Below, in pieces: positions 24,329-35,843 of a stretch of 64,000 bases of DNA. Numbering within the stretch: the first letter of the stretch is position 1; the number at the start of each line of letters is the position of its first letter. Source of the stretch: Rhizomys pruinosus (lineage: Eukaryota > Chordata > Mammalia > Rodentia > Spalacidae); NCBI GenBank assembly GCA_009823505.1, contig VZQC01005691.1, forward strand, positions 794,156 to 858,155. The letters are read 5' to 3'. Both the position numbers and the translations under genes were made by a program. The notes under the pieces were generated by a model. The model saw nothing but the letters and a program-made list of their open reading frames with translations, had not been told where the DNA came from and did no database searches.

Positions 24329-24364
<36 letters not shown>

Positions 24365-24376
24365 CACACACACACC
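24219..24376. repeat. (CA)n-rich compound microsatellite
   Basis: CA repeats interspersed with 'gaca' and 'taca' variants. The open frames over it on both strands are repeat translation. Confidence 0.97.
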
Positions 24377-25317
24377 CCAACTCAGGTGGGTTTGGGGCAA
24401 CAGGTCAGCATAACGTACTCCCAGGTTGGCTGCCTATTAGTACAAAATGGGTAGAGTAACACGTCAAATATCAAAAACTTCAAGTTGCACCATAAAAAGC
24501 AAATCCTTGCATCTATGTTAAGGGTTTAATTCATTAGTGGTGGCTCCCTGGGATCTTATTCTGGGTTATTATTGTTTTATTCTTAGGTTGTCTCTACAAG
24601 TTTGGTCAATAAACAACCTCAACGTCTTCTTGATCTATGTAAACTTGTTAATAAGCTGACTGTTTTTGGAGGAGTGGTGAAATCCCAAAAGAATCAAGGT
24701 GAGAGAGTGTAATGAATTTTTATCCTTATTTTGAGGCCATGAGGCCTTAAATTTAGATCCAAATGAATGAGGCTTTACACATGGTCCCTGCCACTTAACA
24801 CTGATGTGGCACTGAGAAAACTATTAATGCCTAAGAATCTCAGTTTAAAATTAAACTGCTTGGGGATGGCTTTAAGTATTTTACTTAATTAGCTCTACCT
24901 AATGCCTGTCCAACAGTAACAGTCCTCTCTTCTTCCTGGCCCATTTCTATACCTAACTTCCAAGTGGAAAGGATACTTGCTCTTTAAGAATCAGGGTCTG
25001 TTCCTCTCTTCTCTAAATGCATTTGGCTGCTGAGGGGCTGAATAAATGGGAGGACCTTGGTAAACCTCTATTTATCCTCCAGACTGCAAGCATTAACCTG
25101 GATACAATCTCTCTTAATGTCATTTGACTCTCCACATAGCAAGCATGAAACACCCAAGAGCCTCGAACTGCAATGAGATAACTAACGGAGCCCAGGTTTC
25201 CACAAAACTGGTCAATTTGTACCCATTTCTGGAGCAAATGAACATGACAGGTTCCACTGCAGTTACACATACTGCACATTGTGAGTGAGGGTAGGACTCA
25301 TAAAAAAATGATAAATT
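24377..25317. other. Unique-looking stretch, identical in both copies
   Basis: No recognisable gene. The 88-codon minus frame (25013-25279), rich in Cys and Trp, is preserved exactly in copy 2 only because the DNA is identical there, so it is not evidence of coding. Confidence 0.55.
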
Positions 25318-25319
25318 TG

Positions 25320-25463
25320 AGCAAAGTATGGTGGTGCATGCCTTTAATCCCAGCACTCAGGGGACAGAGACAGAGGGAACTCTTTGAGTTCAAGGACAGC
25401 CTTCTCTACACAGTAAGTTCCAGGCTAGCCAAGGCTGTGTAGTAAGACACCATCTCAGAAAAA
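25320..25463 (+). repeat. B1 SINE
   Basis: 'caaagtatggtggtgcatgc' ... 'gttcaaggacagccttctct' ... 'acaccatctcagaaaaat'. Confidence 0.9.
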
Positions 25464-25479
25464 TTACTTTAGTTTTTCA

Positions 25480-25525
25480 AGGTTGAACTTAACTTACTAC
25501 ACAGGTTGAACTTAACTTACTACAC
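25480..25525 (+). repeat. 23-bp perfect tandem duplication
   Basis: Two adjacent copies of a 23-bp unit beginning 'aggttgaacttaac', at 25480-25502 and 25503-25525. It is also present in copy 2 (46469-46515) with one altered unit. Confidence 0.97.
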
Positions 25526-26275
25526 TTTCTGTAACAATAAAGCTAAGATAAACAGAAAACAAATTAATTTTGTGTCTCTTACTCATAAAATTGATATGCT
25601 GTATTATCTTACAAAGTTAAGTATCACCAGCTCATGGATTCTGTTCTATTTAGACTATTTATCAGAAGATATGTGAATAAGAGTCTACTTTAAGACACTG
25701 TTTATATTAACAGGGTAAAAGAAATAACACTTTTGAAAATATTAAAACAGTCTATTTATTCCTCATAAATCCACTTCCTATGACTCCTCACCCATTAAAC
25801 GGGTAATATTCATTGCTTGAGGGAGTTGTTGGATTTTTCTAGAACAAATAAGTTGTTATTCAACTTTCACCTCAACACTAAATTATTCCTGACTTCACAG
25901 CTGGATGATAGTCTTGGGAAACAAATTTTGCTTAGGAAGAATATCTTTTCCAAATTCTGAAGCCCTTCTTTTTTATTACAAAAGCAAAAATGTGGATGTC
26001 AGAGCTTGGTATTCACTCTCAGCTTAAGTACATACAAAAGGAAGGCTTCTGGAGACAGCTCTGACCCACAGGAAGGAAAAGAAGGCCCTTCTGTGTGGGG
26101 AGGGCTTTAAGAAGTTTAGAGGGAATTAGGCTAGGGTTATACTGCCTGAGTACGTGAAGTAGTGCCAGATATGTTCACCACCATGGACAAAAAGGATGGA
26201 GCTAGAATGAGGTAGTACGACATGAGAAGCTTGGAGCTGTAGCCAGATAATGCCTCCAAGGTGTCCTGCAGCCTT
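25526..26275. other. Non-coding stretch, nothing recognised
   Basis: Largely identical to copy 2 (46520-47261). No gene or repeat was recognised. Confidence 0.5.
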
Positions 26276-26508
26276 TGAGCTGGAGAGATGGCCTAGCCGA
26301 CCGCTCTTGCAGAGGACCCGGGTTCGATCCCCAGCACCCACATGGCGGCCGAGGGCCATCTGAAACTCCAGTTCCGGGGCGAACTCTAGTTCCAGGGGAG
26401 TCCGACACCCTCTTCTGACCTCCGCGGCATTGCACGACTCGGGTGCACAGACCTGCATGCAGACAGTACAATCGTACACATACAGAAATAAATAAAATTA
26501 AAAAAAAA
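26276..26508 (+). repeat. B2 SINE with deletion in the tRNA-like head
   Basis: Young, CpG-rich B2. About 14 bp between 'ggcctag' and 'ccgaccgctc' are missing relative to sibling copies (for example 28086), removing part of the spacer between the A and B boxes. Both duplication copies share the deletion. Confidence 0.94.
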
Positions 26509-27240
26509 TAACATGCCACTTAGCAGCGATGCTCGCTCTCCTGCCTCCATGTCATGGCAGAGATTCAGAGTCTAAAGGGCTTAAGAGAGAGAAGATGAAG
26601 TACTTCCTATGACACACTGAGTAGGAAGCCAAGGAAGGTAGCCGAGACTTAAGAACAACTTACCTTCCATAGGTTGAAGGGAAATTGGAGAGGAGGAAAG
26701 CAGTGGCAGGAAGGTGAGAGCATTCATTGGATCTCAGAGATGCTGCCATTAAAACAGACTCCAGGCTGCTGTACCCCAACCCAGCCAATGAGATCTCACT
26801 TATCTTTTTACCATCACAGTGTTACCCAAACTTTGTCAATATAAAAGAAACATCCAAAAAACAATGAGTGTTTCACACCCTGAAGAAAACTGAGTAATAC
26901 CGAATGGGATATTTTATACTGGGCATTGGTAGGTGCTTGTTATTGAGTGGAAACTGATAGCATTGAGCAAGATAACTTATGTGTATTAGTTTTATGCATA
27001 TCTGAATTATGCCCTTCTCTAACCTTTGGAGGACCAATCAAGGATTGTAAACTTTATATAAGGATCAGAGGCATTGTTCTTTTATTCAACTTGAGATATT
27101 ATACAGCATGTCATGATTTCAAAGCAGAAAAGATTTCAATTAATTCTATTAAATGCTATCAAGTATTGTTCTGTGTATTGATTTTAAGTGTGCATATTGT
27201 GTTTAAGGAATTCAAACAAAATTCATTATTTATCTCATTT
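26509..27240. other. Non-coding stretch; B1 insertion site in copy 2
   Basis: No gene was recognised. The empty site of the copy-2 B1 insertion lies at 'accgaatgggatat' (about 26899-26912). Confidence 0.6.
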
Positions 27241-27255
27241 AAAAGAGAACACAGG

Positions 27256-28317
27256 AGTCATACCACTCCTGGGTATTTACCCACAAGACTCATCCTATCA
27301 CAGAGATACATGCACATCCATGTTTATTGCAACCCTCCACAATAGCAAAGATCTGGAAGCAACCCAAGTGTCCCTCAACCGACAAGTGGATAGAGAAAAT
27401 GTGGTACATTTACACAATGGAGTTCTATGTAGCAGTAAAGAAAGATGACATCATGAACTTTGCAGGTAAATGCATAGAACTTGAAGCCATTATGTTAAGT
27501 GAAGTAACAGTCCCAAAAAAACAAAGGAAGAATGATATCCCTCATTTGTGGATGTTAGCACCAAATCCCTAGTTGAAAAGCAAGCTGAGCAAAATTAATG
27601 TTATATTTCTTTTTATCTGAAGGAAACAGTACTGTTATAATGGGAATCCCTTAACAGGTTCTAGAATTAACTTGCCATTTATTTTCAGACTTTGTAATTG
27701 TGGTATATGGATGGAGGGTATGTATTCATATTTTAGAGTAATATAAAATTAAAGGGAAAAATGTGGACCCCTAAACATATTTTGGAATTAACATACAGTT
27801 TATTTTCAGAGGTCATGATTTTGGTATATATGTGATGTATATATATAGGCATATTTTGGAGCAATACAAATGGAAGGGAACAAAAAGACTAAGTCAAAGA
27901 ACTGACTGAAACAGTTAACTTCTGCCCAAACAATAAATCTCTGCAGAGAAAAACTTTAAAAAGACTGAAAAAATGATGCAAGACATGTATGGTAGAATAC
28001 ATGAACTGGGGTGGGGTGGGGGGCATGGAAAAGGGAACGTGTCTAAACTGGACTGAGAAGTGATGTATGAAATATACAAAATACCGGGGCTGGAGAGATG
28101 GCCTAGTGGTTAAGAGCGCCGACCGCTCTTACAGAGGACCCGGGTTCGATTCCCAGCACCCACATGGCGGCCGAGAGCCGTCTGAAACTCCAATTCCAGG
28201 AGAACTCCAGCTCCAGGGGAATCTGACACCGTCTTCTGACCTCCGCGGCATTGCACGACACGGGTGCACAGACCTGCATGCAGACAGTACATTGATACAC
28301 ATACAGAAATAAATAAA
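27256..28317 (+). mobile_element. Truncated LINE-1: ORF2 C-terminus plus 3' UTR (copy 1, right end missing)
   Basis: The frames show the C-terminal end of L1 ORF2 ('QPKCPSTDKWIEKMWYIYTM', 'KDDIMNFAGK', 'MLSEVT'), then a 3' UTR with the G-rich run near 28008-28023. A 5' target-site copy 'aaaagagaacacagg' is at 27241-27255. The matching 3' copy is not in copy 1: the sequence stops in the tail of the nested B2 (28086-28317). It is found only after copy 2 at 49664-49678. Confidence 0.88.
28086..28317 (+). repeat. B2 SINE nested in L1 3' UTR (copy 1)
   Basis: Young B2 with a CpG-rich body. Preceded by 'gaaatatacaaaatacc'; the expected right duplicate is absent here because the copy ends in the A-rich tail. 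Confidence 0.93.
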
Positions 28318-28459
28318 AAAAAATATGTGTTCTTTCCAGCAATCAGACCCTACCATGAAGCTATAGTAGCCAATCAAGGGTAATAGCAAAAGCCTGTGCT
28401 GTTTTGCAAACTTCTGCATTCTCCCTGAGAAAAAACATGTGTGTGGGGTGTCCCATGCN
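28318..28459. other. Short linker between the two copies, ending in the only ambiguous base
   Basis: About 140 bp ('tgtgttctttccagcaatcag' to 'tgtcccatgc') not found at the ends of either copy or elsewhere by eye, followed by 'n' at 28459. Copy 2 starts on the next base. This looks like a residual assembly gap edge. Confidence 0.85.
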
Positions 28460-28612
28460 TGATACTTAGAACCCATGTAAAGGTGAGGAAAGAACCAACT
28501 CCACAAAACTTTCCTCTGATAACCTCACTACCTCATGGCACATGCCATACTCACAAAACACACCCGCACAACACCACAGCCATGGGACAATACATAATAA
28601 TAAATAAAAGTA
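28460..28612 (+). repeat. Old SINE tail (copy 2 of 7698-7850)
   Basis: 'gatacttagaacccatgtaa' onward; the (CA)n part is disrupted by extra bases. Confidence 0.7.
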
Positions 28613-28629
28613 TATTTTAAAATGTTAAA

Positions 28630-29800
28630 AAATCAATGATTCTAGTAACCATCTGCATGATTTTAAAAGGGAAATAATTTAACTCACAGGGCTTAAAAAA
28701 GGTAATAATGATAACATTAGAAGTGAAAAATAACTATAATATGGATATAGAATAGGAAAAATTTGACAAAGTCTTTTTAGGAGGAAAGACTAACAAATTA
28801 CTAGTTTAAGACTGGTGTAAAAGAAAATAAGAAATACACCAATTACCAATATAAGGAATGAAAAATGAGGGTGTCATTGCCTATCCATAAACACCAAAAG
28901 GACCATTAGAAGATACGTTGACACCTTCACTTACTAAATCTAAACATCTGCAACAAATGGTCAAATTACTTAAACATTAAGAGGCACCAAAACCTACACA
29001 AGAGGACACAGAAACCCCAGTTGACCTGCAGTTATTAAAGATCATATATGCGCAATGGAAAGTCTTGCTCTAATGAAAATTTCAAATATTTTTAAAAACA
29101 AGACCTAAGAGAAACTCTGTAGGGAACATAATAGGAAAAACTGCTACCTGTTTCATCATATGAGGTGAGGATGATCTTAAACATAGAGATGACATTATGA
29201 AAAAAGGAAAAACAGCATCCATCCTTCCTCAAGAATGCAAATAGAAAATAAAACAAAACCGGTAACAACGACAACAAATAGAAGATAGTACAGCTCCACA
29301 AAGCCTACAACTGACTGTTCAGTGGGAAAAAGCTGAAGGCTAGATGGATGTCCATTCTTACTAGTGCCACTCAACACAGTACTAATAAATAGTTGCCAGA
29401 GGCAATTAGTAAGAAAAGAAATAAAAAAAGAAGGCATCAGCTAGAAGGCCCAAGTGAAATGATCTCCTGTTATAGCTAGCTACACGGTTTACATACCTAA
29501 AAGCCTACAACACACTAACTAACCACACCTTTTTCAGAGCCTAACCAACAGAGTACACAATTGACATAGACACCCAATCAATATACCCACCCAAATCAGG
29601 TCGCATTGTTAGACACAAAACATAGATGAACTAATTTACAAAGACAACCACAGAACAATCATATTTACAGCGACACTATAACCATCAATAAAATGTTGGG
29701 TACTAAACTATTTATGGGAGGTAAAAGAGTTTGTTTTAAAGATAGATTTAACTACTTAATGAAGGAATGGAAAGATAAAAATAAATGGTAAAGATAATCC
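28630..29800 (+). pseudogene. Ancient LINE-1 ORF2 fragment (copy 2)
   Basis: Counterpart of 7860-9000. It is clean to about 29040 and then increasingly indel-rich. Confidence 0.65.
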
Positions 29801-29802
29801 CT

Positions 29803-30030
29803 GTGATTTGGGGGGCAGAGCTGGCCAGAGGTTACAAACACATGCAGATTCGTTGCAGAGACCTGGGTTCAAATTCCCAGCAACCACATAGAGGCTAAAC
29901 CAATCAGTAACTAAAAGTTTTTCCAGGGGATCCAAACATTCTCTTCTGGCCTCCAATGCCAGATGGGTACACTTACACACATGCGAGAAAAAACTCATAA
30001 CACGTAAACTAAATAATAGGTAAAATCATT
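29803..30030 (+). repeat. B2 SINE, old (copy 2 of 9005)
   Basis: Same element with many indels ('gggggcagagctggccagagg'). Confidence 0.8.
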
Positions 30031-30137
30031 AAAAACATATTATAGGTTCTAAAATCAAGAAAATTTAACAAAATTTCTACAACAAAAATGATCGATAGGA
30101 ATCAATATATTTCTAAACAAAAGTACTCATTATATGC

Positions 30138-30519
30138 GGGGCTAGAAGTGCCTAGCGGGTAAGAACGCATCTTACAGAGGACCCGGTTCTATCCCCACCA
30201 CGATAGTGAGCCCCCGAGTACTGTCCTAGAAAACTCCAATTCAGGAGAACTCCAGTTCAGGGGAAACCGAGACCCTTCTTCTGACCTCCGCGCATTGCAC
30301 GACACGGTGCACAAACTTGGCAATGCCGACAGTACATTGATAAACATACAGAGATAAATAAATCCGAGCTGGGTGGCATGCCTTTAATCCTAACACTTGG
30401 GAAGGAGAGGCAGACAGATCTATGTAAGATCAACATCAGCCTGGTCTACACAATGAAACCCTATCTAAATAAATAAACAAACAAAAAAAAACCCCTGTCC
30501 AAAAAAACCAAAAAAAAAG
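30138..30519 (+). repeat. B2-B1 composite (copy 2 of 9327), B1 part rearranged
   Basis: The B2 part matches with indels. The B1 part switches at about 30410 to text of another B1 type ending in 'aaataaataaacaaac', then returns to the copy-1 flank 'ggatatcattgcaaat'. This looks like a local chimera. Confidence 0.75.
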
Positions 30520-30609
30520 GATATCATTGCAAATAAAATAGAAGAAAAATAAAAGTTACATGGAACCATAAAACTCCAAATTGTCAAAGTAAACACTACT
30601 AAACTATTA

Positions 30610-30800
30610 GAGCTAGAGGCCAAAGGAATGGCTTGGAGGTTAAGAGAACTGGCTGCCTTTGCAGAGGGCTGGAGTCAAGTTCTCAGCACTGTCGTTGGGG
30701 GCTCACAACCACCTGCCTGTAATTTAGCTCCAGGGAATCTGATGCCTATACTGTCTAGGCTTCTACAGGTACCCACACACATGTGGCATAAAAGACCACA
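30610..30800 (+). repeat. B2-like SINE (copy 2 of 9810, different middle)
   Basis: The interior ('gaactggctgcctttgcagagg', 'gggggctcacaaccacctg') is far closer to canonical B2 than the copy-1 interior, while both flanks agree. Confidence 0.7.
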
Positions 30801-31040
30801 GACCCACACACATGTGGGGCATTTCTAAGTCACATTTTGATGATATCTGAATAAGGAAACAGTCTGACTCAGTATTAGCTTTAAGGTCAAGGTGGACCAA
30901 CGGTGAGGACCCAATTCCTATCCAACATCTCATGGAAATAGCGAAGTCAGGCTAAAATCACTCATTCTTTTTATTAAACAGAATCTCCAGCATGAACTAC
31001 TAGAAATTAGGATCTCTCCTTATCTTAAAACCATGCCTAT

Positions 31041-31287
31041 TTCTTTTTTTTTTTAATTTTTATTTATTTCCGGATATGTGTAATGAATGTACTGTCTACA
31101 TGCAAGTTTGTGCACCGTGTCGTGCAAATGCCGTGGAGGTCAGAAGATGGGCTTGGATTCCCCTGGAGCTGGAGTTCTCCTGGAATTGGATTTTTTTTTT
31201 TTATTTTTTATTTTTCATAGGTTCTGGGGATCTAACATGGGTCCTCTGTAAGACAGTCGGCGCTCTTAAACCCTAGGCCACCTCCAC
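31041..31287 (-). repeat. B2 SINE (copy 2 of 10219)
   Basis: Reverse B2. About 50 bp of its middle (31190-31220) is replaced by a T/A-rich run not present in copy 1. Confidence 0.85.
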
Positions 31288-31317
31288 AATGGCCTTTATC
31301 AATCGTAGGCCTCATAA

Positions 31318-31443
31318 CGCGCACTACACGCGACACGTGCACTCGCGCAGCACAACTGCAAACACGCTACACACAAGACGAGCACCACGTGCACCGCGCA
31401 ACAACCACATACACATACAACACACACACACACACACACACAC
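31318..31443. repeat. (GC/CA)n tract, corrupted (copy 2 of 10489)
   Basis: The regular Pu-Py alternation of copy 1 is broken by many single-base changes. Confidence 0.85.
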
Positions 31444-31639
31444 GTCTCAAATCACTGCATTTCAGCACCTTGATATGTTTATCAAGCACATTCATTCATA
31501 TTCATTTACTGTCTTGGGCTTAGAATAAGGTGATGTTCTGAGGGATTAAGGTTGGGTGCCCACGTCACTAGAGGAGCAGATGGCTTAGTCAGCTTACTTA
31601 CATTAACAGTAACTTTTTGGTTGCAAGGTTAGTAAAAGT

Positions 31640-32440
31640 CCACCAGTCCGATGAACGTACCATATTGTAAAAAATTCATTACTACAACTACTGTACCTAC
31701 TACCATAATACAGTCACATCTTTCCACTTCACGCAACAATCTTCCGACCTTACTTGATTTCTCTGATCCTGATACCCGCCGCGCATAGTGCATACGGTGG
31801 TATGACAATCACAAGCTTACCCTGCCCACTGAAAGCAATATTGGGCCCCAATCAACCACCTGTGTCTGTATGCTCCATGGATTTTTGACAAAAATGATAG
31901 AATATACAATGGGAAAATGTCAGCCTCTTTATTAAATGGTATTTAGAAAATAGGAGAGCTACGTGGTAAAGAATCGTATTTGACTCAAACTACTCACATT
32001 ACCTCACATGAAAACAAGAAACAACCAATTCAAAGTCGGCCGAATTCCAAGGTATACACTAAAACTAAAAAGTTACTAAGGGAAATCTTAGAAGAAAAAC
32101 TACTTGACATTGGCTTAAACATTGACACATTTTATATTTAAATCCTAACGCTCAGATAACAAAATTGAAACAGGCAAAATGGTGTACATCAAAATAAAGA
32201 AAATAATTAGAAAGGTAAAGAGACAACTTGCAGACTGAGAGAAAATATTTGCAAACCAAACATCCAAACAGGATGTATCATCTAAAAGACATGAGAAATT
32301 CAGCTCAATAGTAAAATAAATCTAGCCTAAAATGAGAAAGAAAAAGAGAACGAATATACATGAATAGAAATAGACAAACCCCAAAACACTATTTGAAAAA
32401 TGTTCCACATTACTAATTTTCAGGGAAAAGGTGAATTGAA
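31640..32440 (+). pseudogene. Ancient LINE-1 ORF2 C-terminal half (copy 2)
   Basis: Counterpart of 10820-11600. 31640-31860 is strongly corrupted; 31867-32320 is essentially identical to copy 1. Confidence 0.72.
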
Positions 32441-32449
32441 GACAAAAAG

Positions 32450-32590
32450 AGAGATGGGGGAGGAGGTGGCTTTCAGTCCCAGTAAGTACAGGCTATGGCA
32501 ATCCTAATACCTGAGTTTGAATCCGCCAGCACAACTTTGGGTAACAACATCACAATGTGTGAACAAAACAGGTTCCCAAAGAAAAATCCC
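32450..32590 (+). repeat. tRNA-derived SINE fragment (copy 2 of 11602)
   Basis: Same fragment with extra bases ('ggaggaggtggctttcagtc'). Confidence 0.55.
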
Positions 32591-33114
32591 ACATCTTGGA
32601 CTGAACTTCCTACAAGTTTGACCAACTGATTAGCACTTCAACAACTGTGGAGAGTTGGAGTGTTTGATGATCCAGTCTATCTACAATTTTACTTTGGGCC
32701 ATTCCTTAGCCCCTAAATAGCCAGTCCTCTTCTTTCCTTCCTCCCCCTCCTACTTCCTTCCTGACTTAACAATCTTGTGACCTACAGGCAAAAAAACTTT
32801 TTTAGGAATGTTTAACGCTAAACAAAGTTCTAGTCCCCACCACCAAAAAGCTAAGAATGTCTTCAGATAACAGAGGTCTATCGCTGAGATTTCTCTTTTG
32901 CTGTGCTCCTGTCTAACAAAACTATTTACAAACACCAATGTAGTTGGAAACTGTTTGATAATTATTGATTGTTTTGTTGGGTTGTTGTTGTTTTGTTTTA
33001 CTAAAACTGCATAAAACTTCTTTCATGTTGGAATATGGAATTTGAGGTAACCTGAATCTTTATTGCCAGACCATGGCCACTCCTATTTGGCTCTTTGAGA
33101 TGAAGTTGTGATTA

Positions 33115-33365
33115 TAACAACACTTAAACAATACATCCGCAATCCCAGCACCAAGGAGACAAAGACAAGAGGCTCCTTCGCACTCACTGGCCATCCAATC
33201 CAGTCAAATCACCAAGCTCCAGGTTCAGTAAGGCCCTGTCCTCAAAGAACAAAGTGACGAACAATTGATGAAATAATTATCTTTGGCTTTCACATGAACC
33301 TTCTGGATACATGTACACACACTACAGACATGTTATACACCTCCCCACACACACACAAATAAGAT
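33115..33365 (+). repeat. B4-type SINE (copy 2 of 12210)
   Basis: The interior 'caatcccagcaccaaggag' to 'caccaagctccaggttcag' is intact; the ends are noisy. Confidence 0.58.
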
Positions 33366-33439
33366 ATCACCTGAAGACAAAGATAAATGTTGTTAGTGAA
33401 ATGTTAATTAATATAATAATTATAGAAAAAATTGTATGG

Positions 33440-33605
33440 AGGATCCATTGAATGTATATCATACCCCCTAATCCCCACCCGCAGTGTGGAGGTTAGGAAG
33501 GCAGGAGATACGAAGTCATGAGATACTCACTTCTCGCTACATAGGCAAGCTTGATCCCAGTAAGTCTAACATGAACCCGATCTGTCCTTGAAAAAAAAAA
33601 TGTAC
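33440..33605 (+). repeat. Old B1-like SINE (copy 2 of 12540)
   Basis: Many indels relative to copy 1. Confidence 0.55.
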
Positions 33606-33639
33606 AGAGGTATTCCCCTCAAAAAATATAAAAAATAGG

Positions 33640-33885
33640 GGGGGGGGCGGTAGTTGGACTCAAAGCAGTTAAGAGCACGCAACTGCCTTGCAGAAGACCC
33701 AGGTTTTGAGTCCCCCAAGCACCTACATGGTGGCTAGAACCATCCTTAACCCAAATTCCAGGGGAATCCAACACCCTCTGTTCTGACTCTGCAGCACTGC
33801 ATGACACGGTGCACAAAACCTACAATCATCAAGTACATTCATAACATAAAAAATAATAAGAAAAATAAAAAATAAACATATAATC
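33640..33885 (+). repeat. B2 SINE (copy 2 of 12714)
   Basis: Indel-rich version; the head reads 'gggcggtagttggactcaaag' where copy 1 has the canonical B2 start. Confidence 0.8.
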
Positions 33886-34429
33886 ACCTAAGTGGTTCTT
33901 CAGAGGTATGATAAAACAAGTAGTTGGCAGTAATTTTATTTATAAATTAAACGTTGACTTAATTATTGTATGCTGTATGCATAAATCACATCATTTTGTA
34001 CTCCATAAGTTATACAATGAAATTTGAATCATAAAGAGGTCTCCTCTACATACAGAACAGTTTTTTTTTTAATTTCCTATTAATTATGGCATAGTTATCC
34101 TTAGCAAAATTCACAAACCACTTTATTAAACATTCACAATGATTGGTATCTTCATTAGCAATCTGCAAAGCTTATGAATAAAGAGAAACACAAAACCCTC
34201 AGGTTCTACAAAATAAAAATTTCTAGGCCTATGTACATTAATAAATAATAAAACCATTTATTTCAGTTAAAAGAAAGTATAAAGGCATAGAAGTGAAATT
34301 TATTTTCTAAATAGCCAGGAATGAAAGAAAAGTTAACAGAACTTAACAGAAGGGTGCTGTTCCTTTCTATCTTCCCCAGTCCCCCCTTTGTACAGTCACA
34401 ACTTATGTCAGTAGCTTTAGTAATGACTT

Positions 34430-34603
34430 TTTCTTTCTTTTTTTTTTTTTTGTTTTTGGTCTTTTTGAAACAGGGTCCCCCTGTAGTCTCTGGCTGTCCT
34501 GGGAACTCACTCTGTAAGACCGCTGGCCTTGAACTCCAGAGATCCGCCTGCCTCTCTTCCCAGTGCGAGGATTAAAAGGCGTGAGCCGCCACCACGCCTC
34601 AAC
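34430..34603 (-). repeat. B1 SINE (copy 2 of 13485)
   Basis: Reverse B1 with indels; T run at the left. Confidence 0.92.
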
Positions 34604-34667
34604 TAAGTTTTTGATTCCATGGAGAGTATGCACTACATCCAGCAAAGAACTTTTTTCCTTAAAATAG

Positions 34668-35843
34668 TCAAGATTTTTTGTCCACTTAGTAGATAATATT
34701 TGGTTCCAATTAAATTCTCATAGCTTCTCTTTTGCAGAATGCTGTTGGATAAGTGTTGATACAATACATCTTTCCTTCCATGGGTGGGCTGGCTACTGGG
34801 TATCCTGGCCTGTCCACAGGTGTACAGAGGTACTGAGGTGCTGTTTGTCATCTGCACAGTCAACGGGCTGGGTGACTTCCCCTGGGCTGGGCTTAGGAAA
34901 CTGGCTATGGGGGGCAGCCTGGGTAGCGGGAACACACCCTCTGGTAAGAGTGAGCTGATAGTGACCACTTCTTCATACCTGGGGAGGTCAAAGCACCTTC
35001 TGTTGTTGGTCCCGGATGTTCTGTGTCCTAGGGCCACAAACCACGCTGGGCTCAGGTCTTTTGGGAAGGGGCTCTTTGAACTGGCTGTGGTACTGTTCGC
35101 ATTCTGATGGCAGAAATATTTTCCTTGTGGAAGAGCCCACAAGTGCTCAACCTTCAGGGGTACCTGATGCCGTTACTGCTGCTGAGGGGAGACCGAGAAG
35201 AGGCCATTATCAGAGGGTTCAGCTTCTGCTCTAGTCGCTTCACCTCATCCACAACAGCAGACATGCCACCTTTGGGCAACAGCTCTGGCTTCTGTTGGAT
35301 GGTGGCTCTGAGGTCCCCTGTGCAGGGCTGTGGCCTGTATGACTTAAGGTTACAGGGGGCTAAAGTACTGGAGTCAGATCCCGAAGATTGGGGGGCTTTG
35401 ATTGGTACCTTCTCTGGTGGTTGGTGGGGACTTTGGTGTTGGGAAGGCAGCCTTGGCCTGGAGCTTCTTCCAGCCTGACAAGTGTGGCAGGGCAGGAGGA
35501 CAGCTGGTGTGCTGGCTCCTCATCTCAGACTTGTTCTTGCAGTTCTTCAGCATGTTAGGGATGAACTTGTGATGCAATCTCTTGTGCATTATCAGAACTT
35601 CCCAGTAAAATACCTTAAAGGTACAAAAGGGGCAGGTGATAGTTGGGATGTGACTCATTTTCAGAGAGATGGAGGGACATGTTTGAAGAGTTCCAAGGGG
35701 CAGATTCAAAGGTCTATCCTGGTAGTCAGTGCTGGGCTTGTACTTGGCAGTCCTCCCTCTCCATGCCAACTCTATGACCACAGTCTGTCACCAAGGGCAG
35801 GAACCTGGAGGCAGGAACTGAACCACAGAACATAGAGGAACAC
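34668..35843 (-). pseudogene. ZNF217-derived pseudogene, 3' coding part (copy 2)
   Basis: Second copy of the fossil. The C2H2 finger frame lies in 35781-35374. A second frame (35142-34633) runs further than in copy 1 and includes 'KYFCHQNANSTTASSKS', 'RRCFDLPRYEEV', 'VPLYTC' and 'YQHLSNSILQKR'. Unlike the surrounding indel noise, differences from copy 1 here are clustered substitutions: 35285-35330, 35470-35520 and 34760-34830. In one place (34810-34835) the copy-2 text restores a PLYTC-like reading where copy 1 has a stop, and in another (34755-34770) copy 1 is closer to the parent. It lacks an N-terminal part and is still frame-broken, so it is not functional. Confidence 0.82.

Noticed and set aside
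24219..24376. CRISPR-like array suggested by regularly spaced short repeats
   Set aside because: It is a (CA)n compound microsatellite in a rodent genome with no unique spacers.
25013..25279. 88-codon minus frame identical in both copies (46006-46272)
   Set aside because: The identity reflects near-perfect DNA identity of that whole patch, not selection on a protein.
35107..35478. 123-codon plus frame in copy 2
   Set aside because: Shadow of the minus-strand ZNF217 fossil in copy 2.
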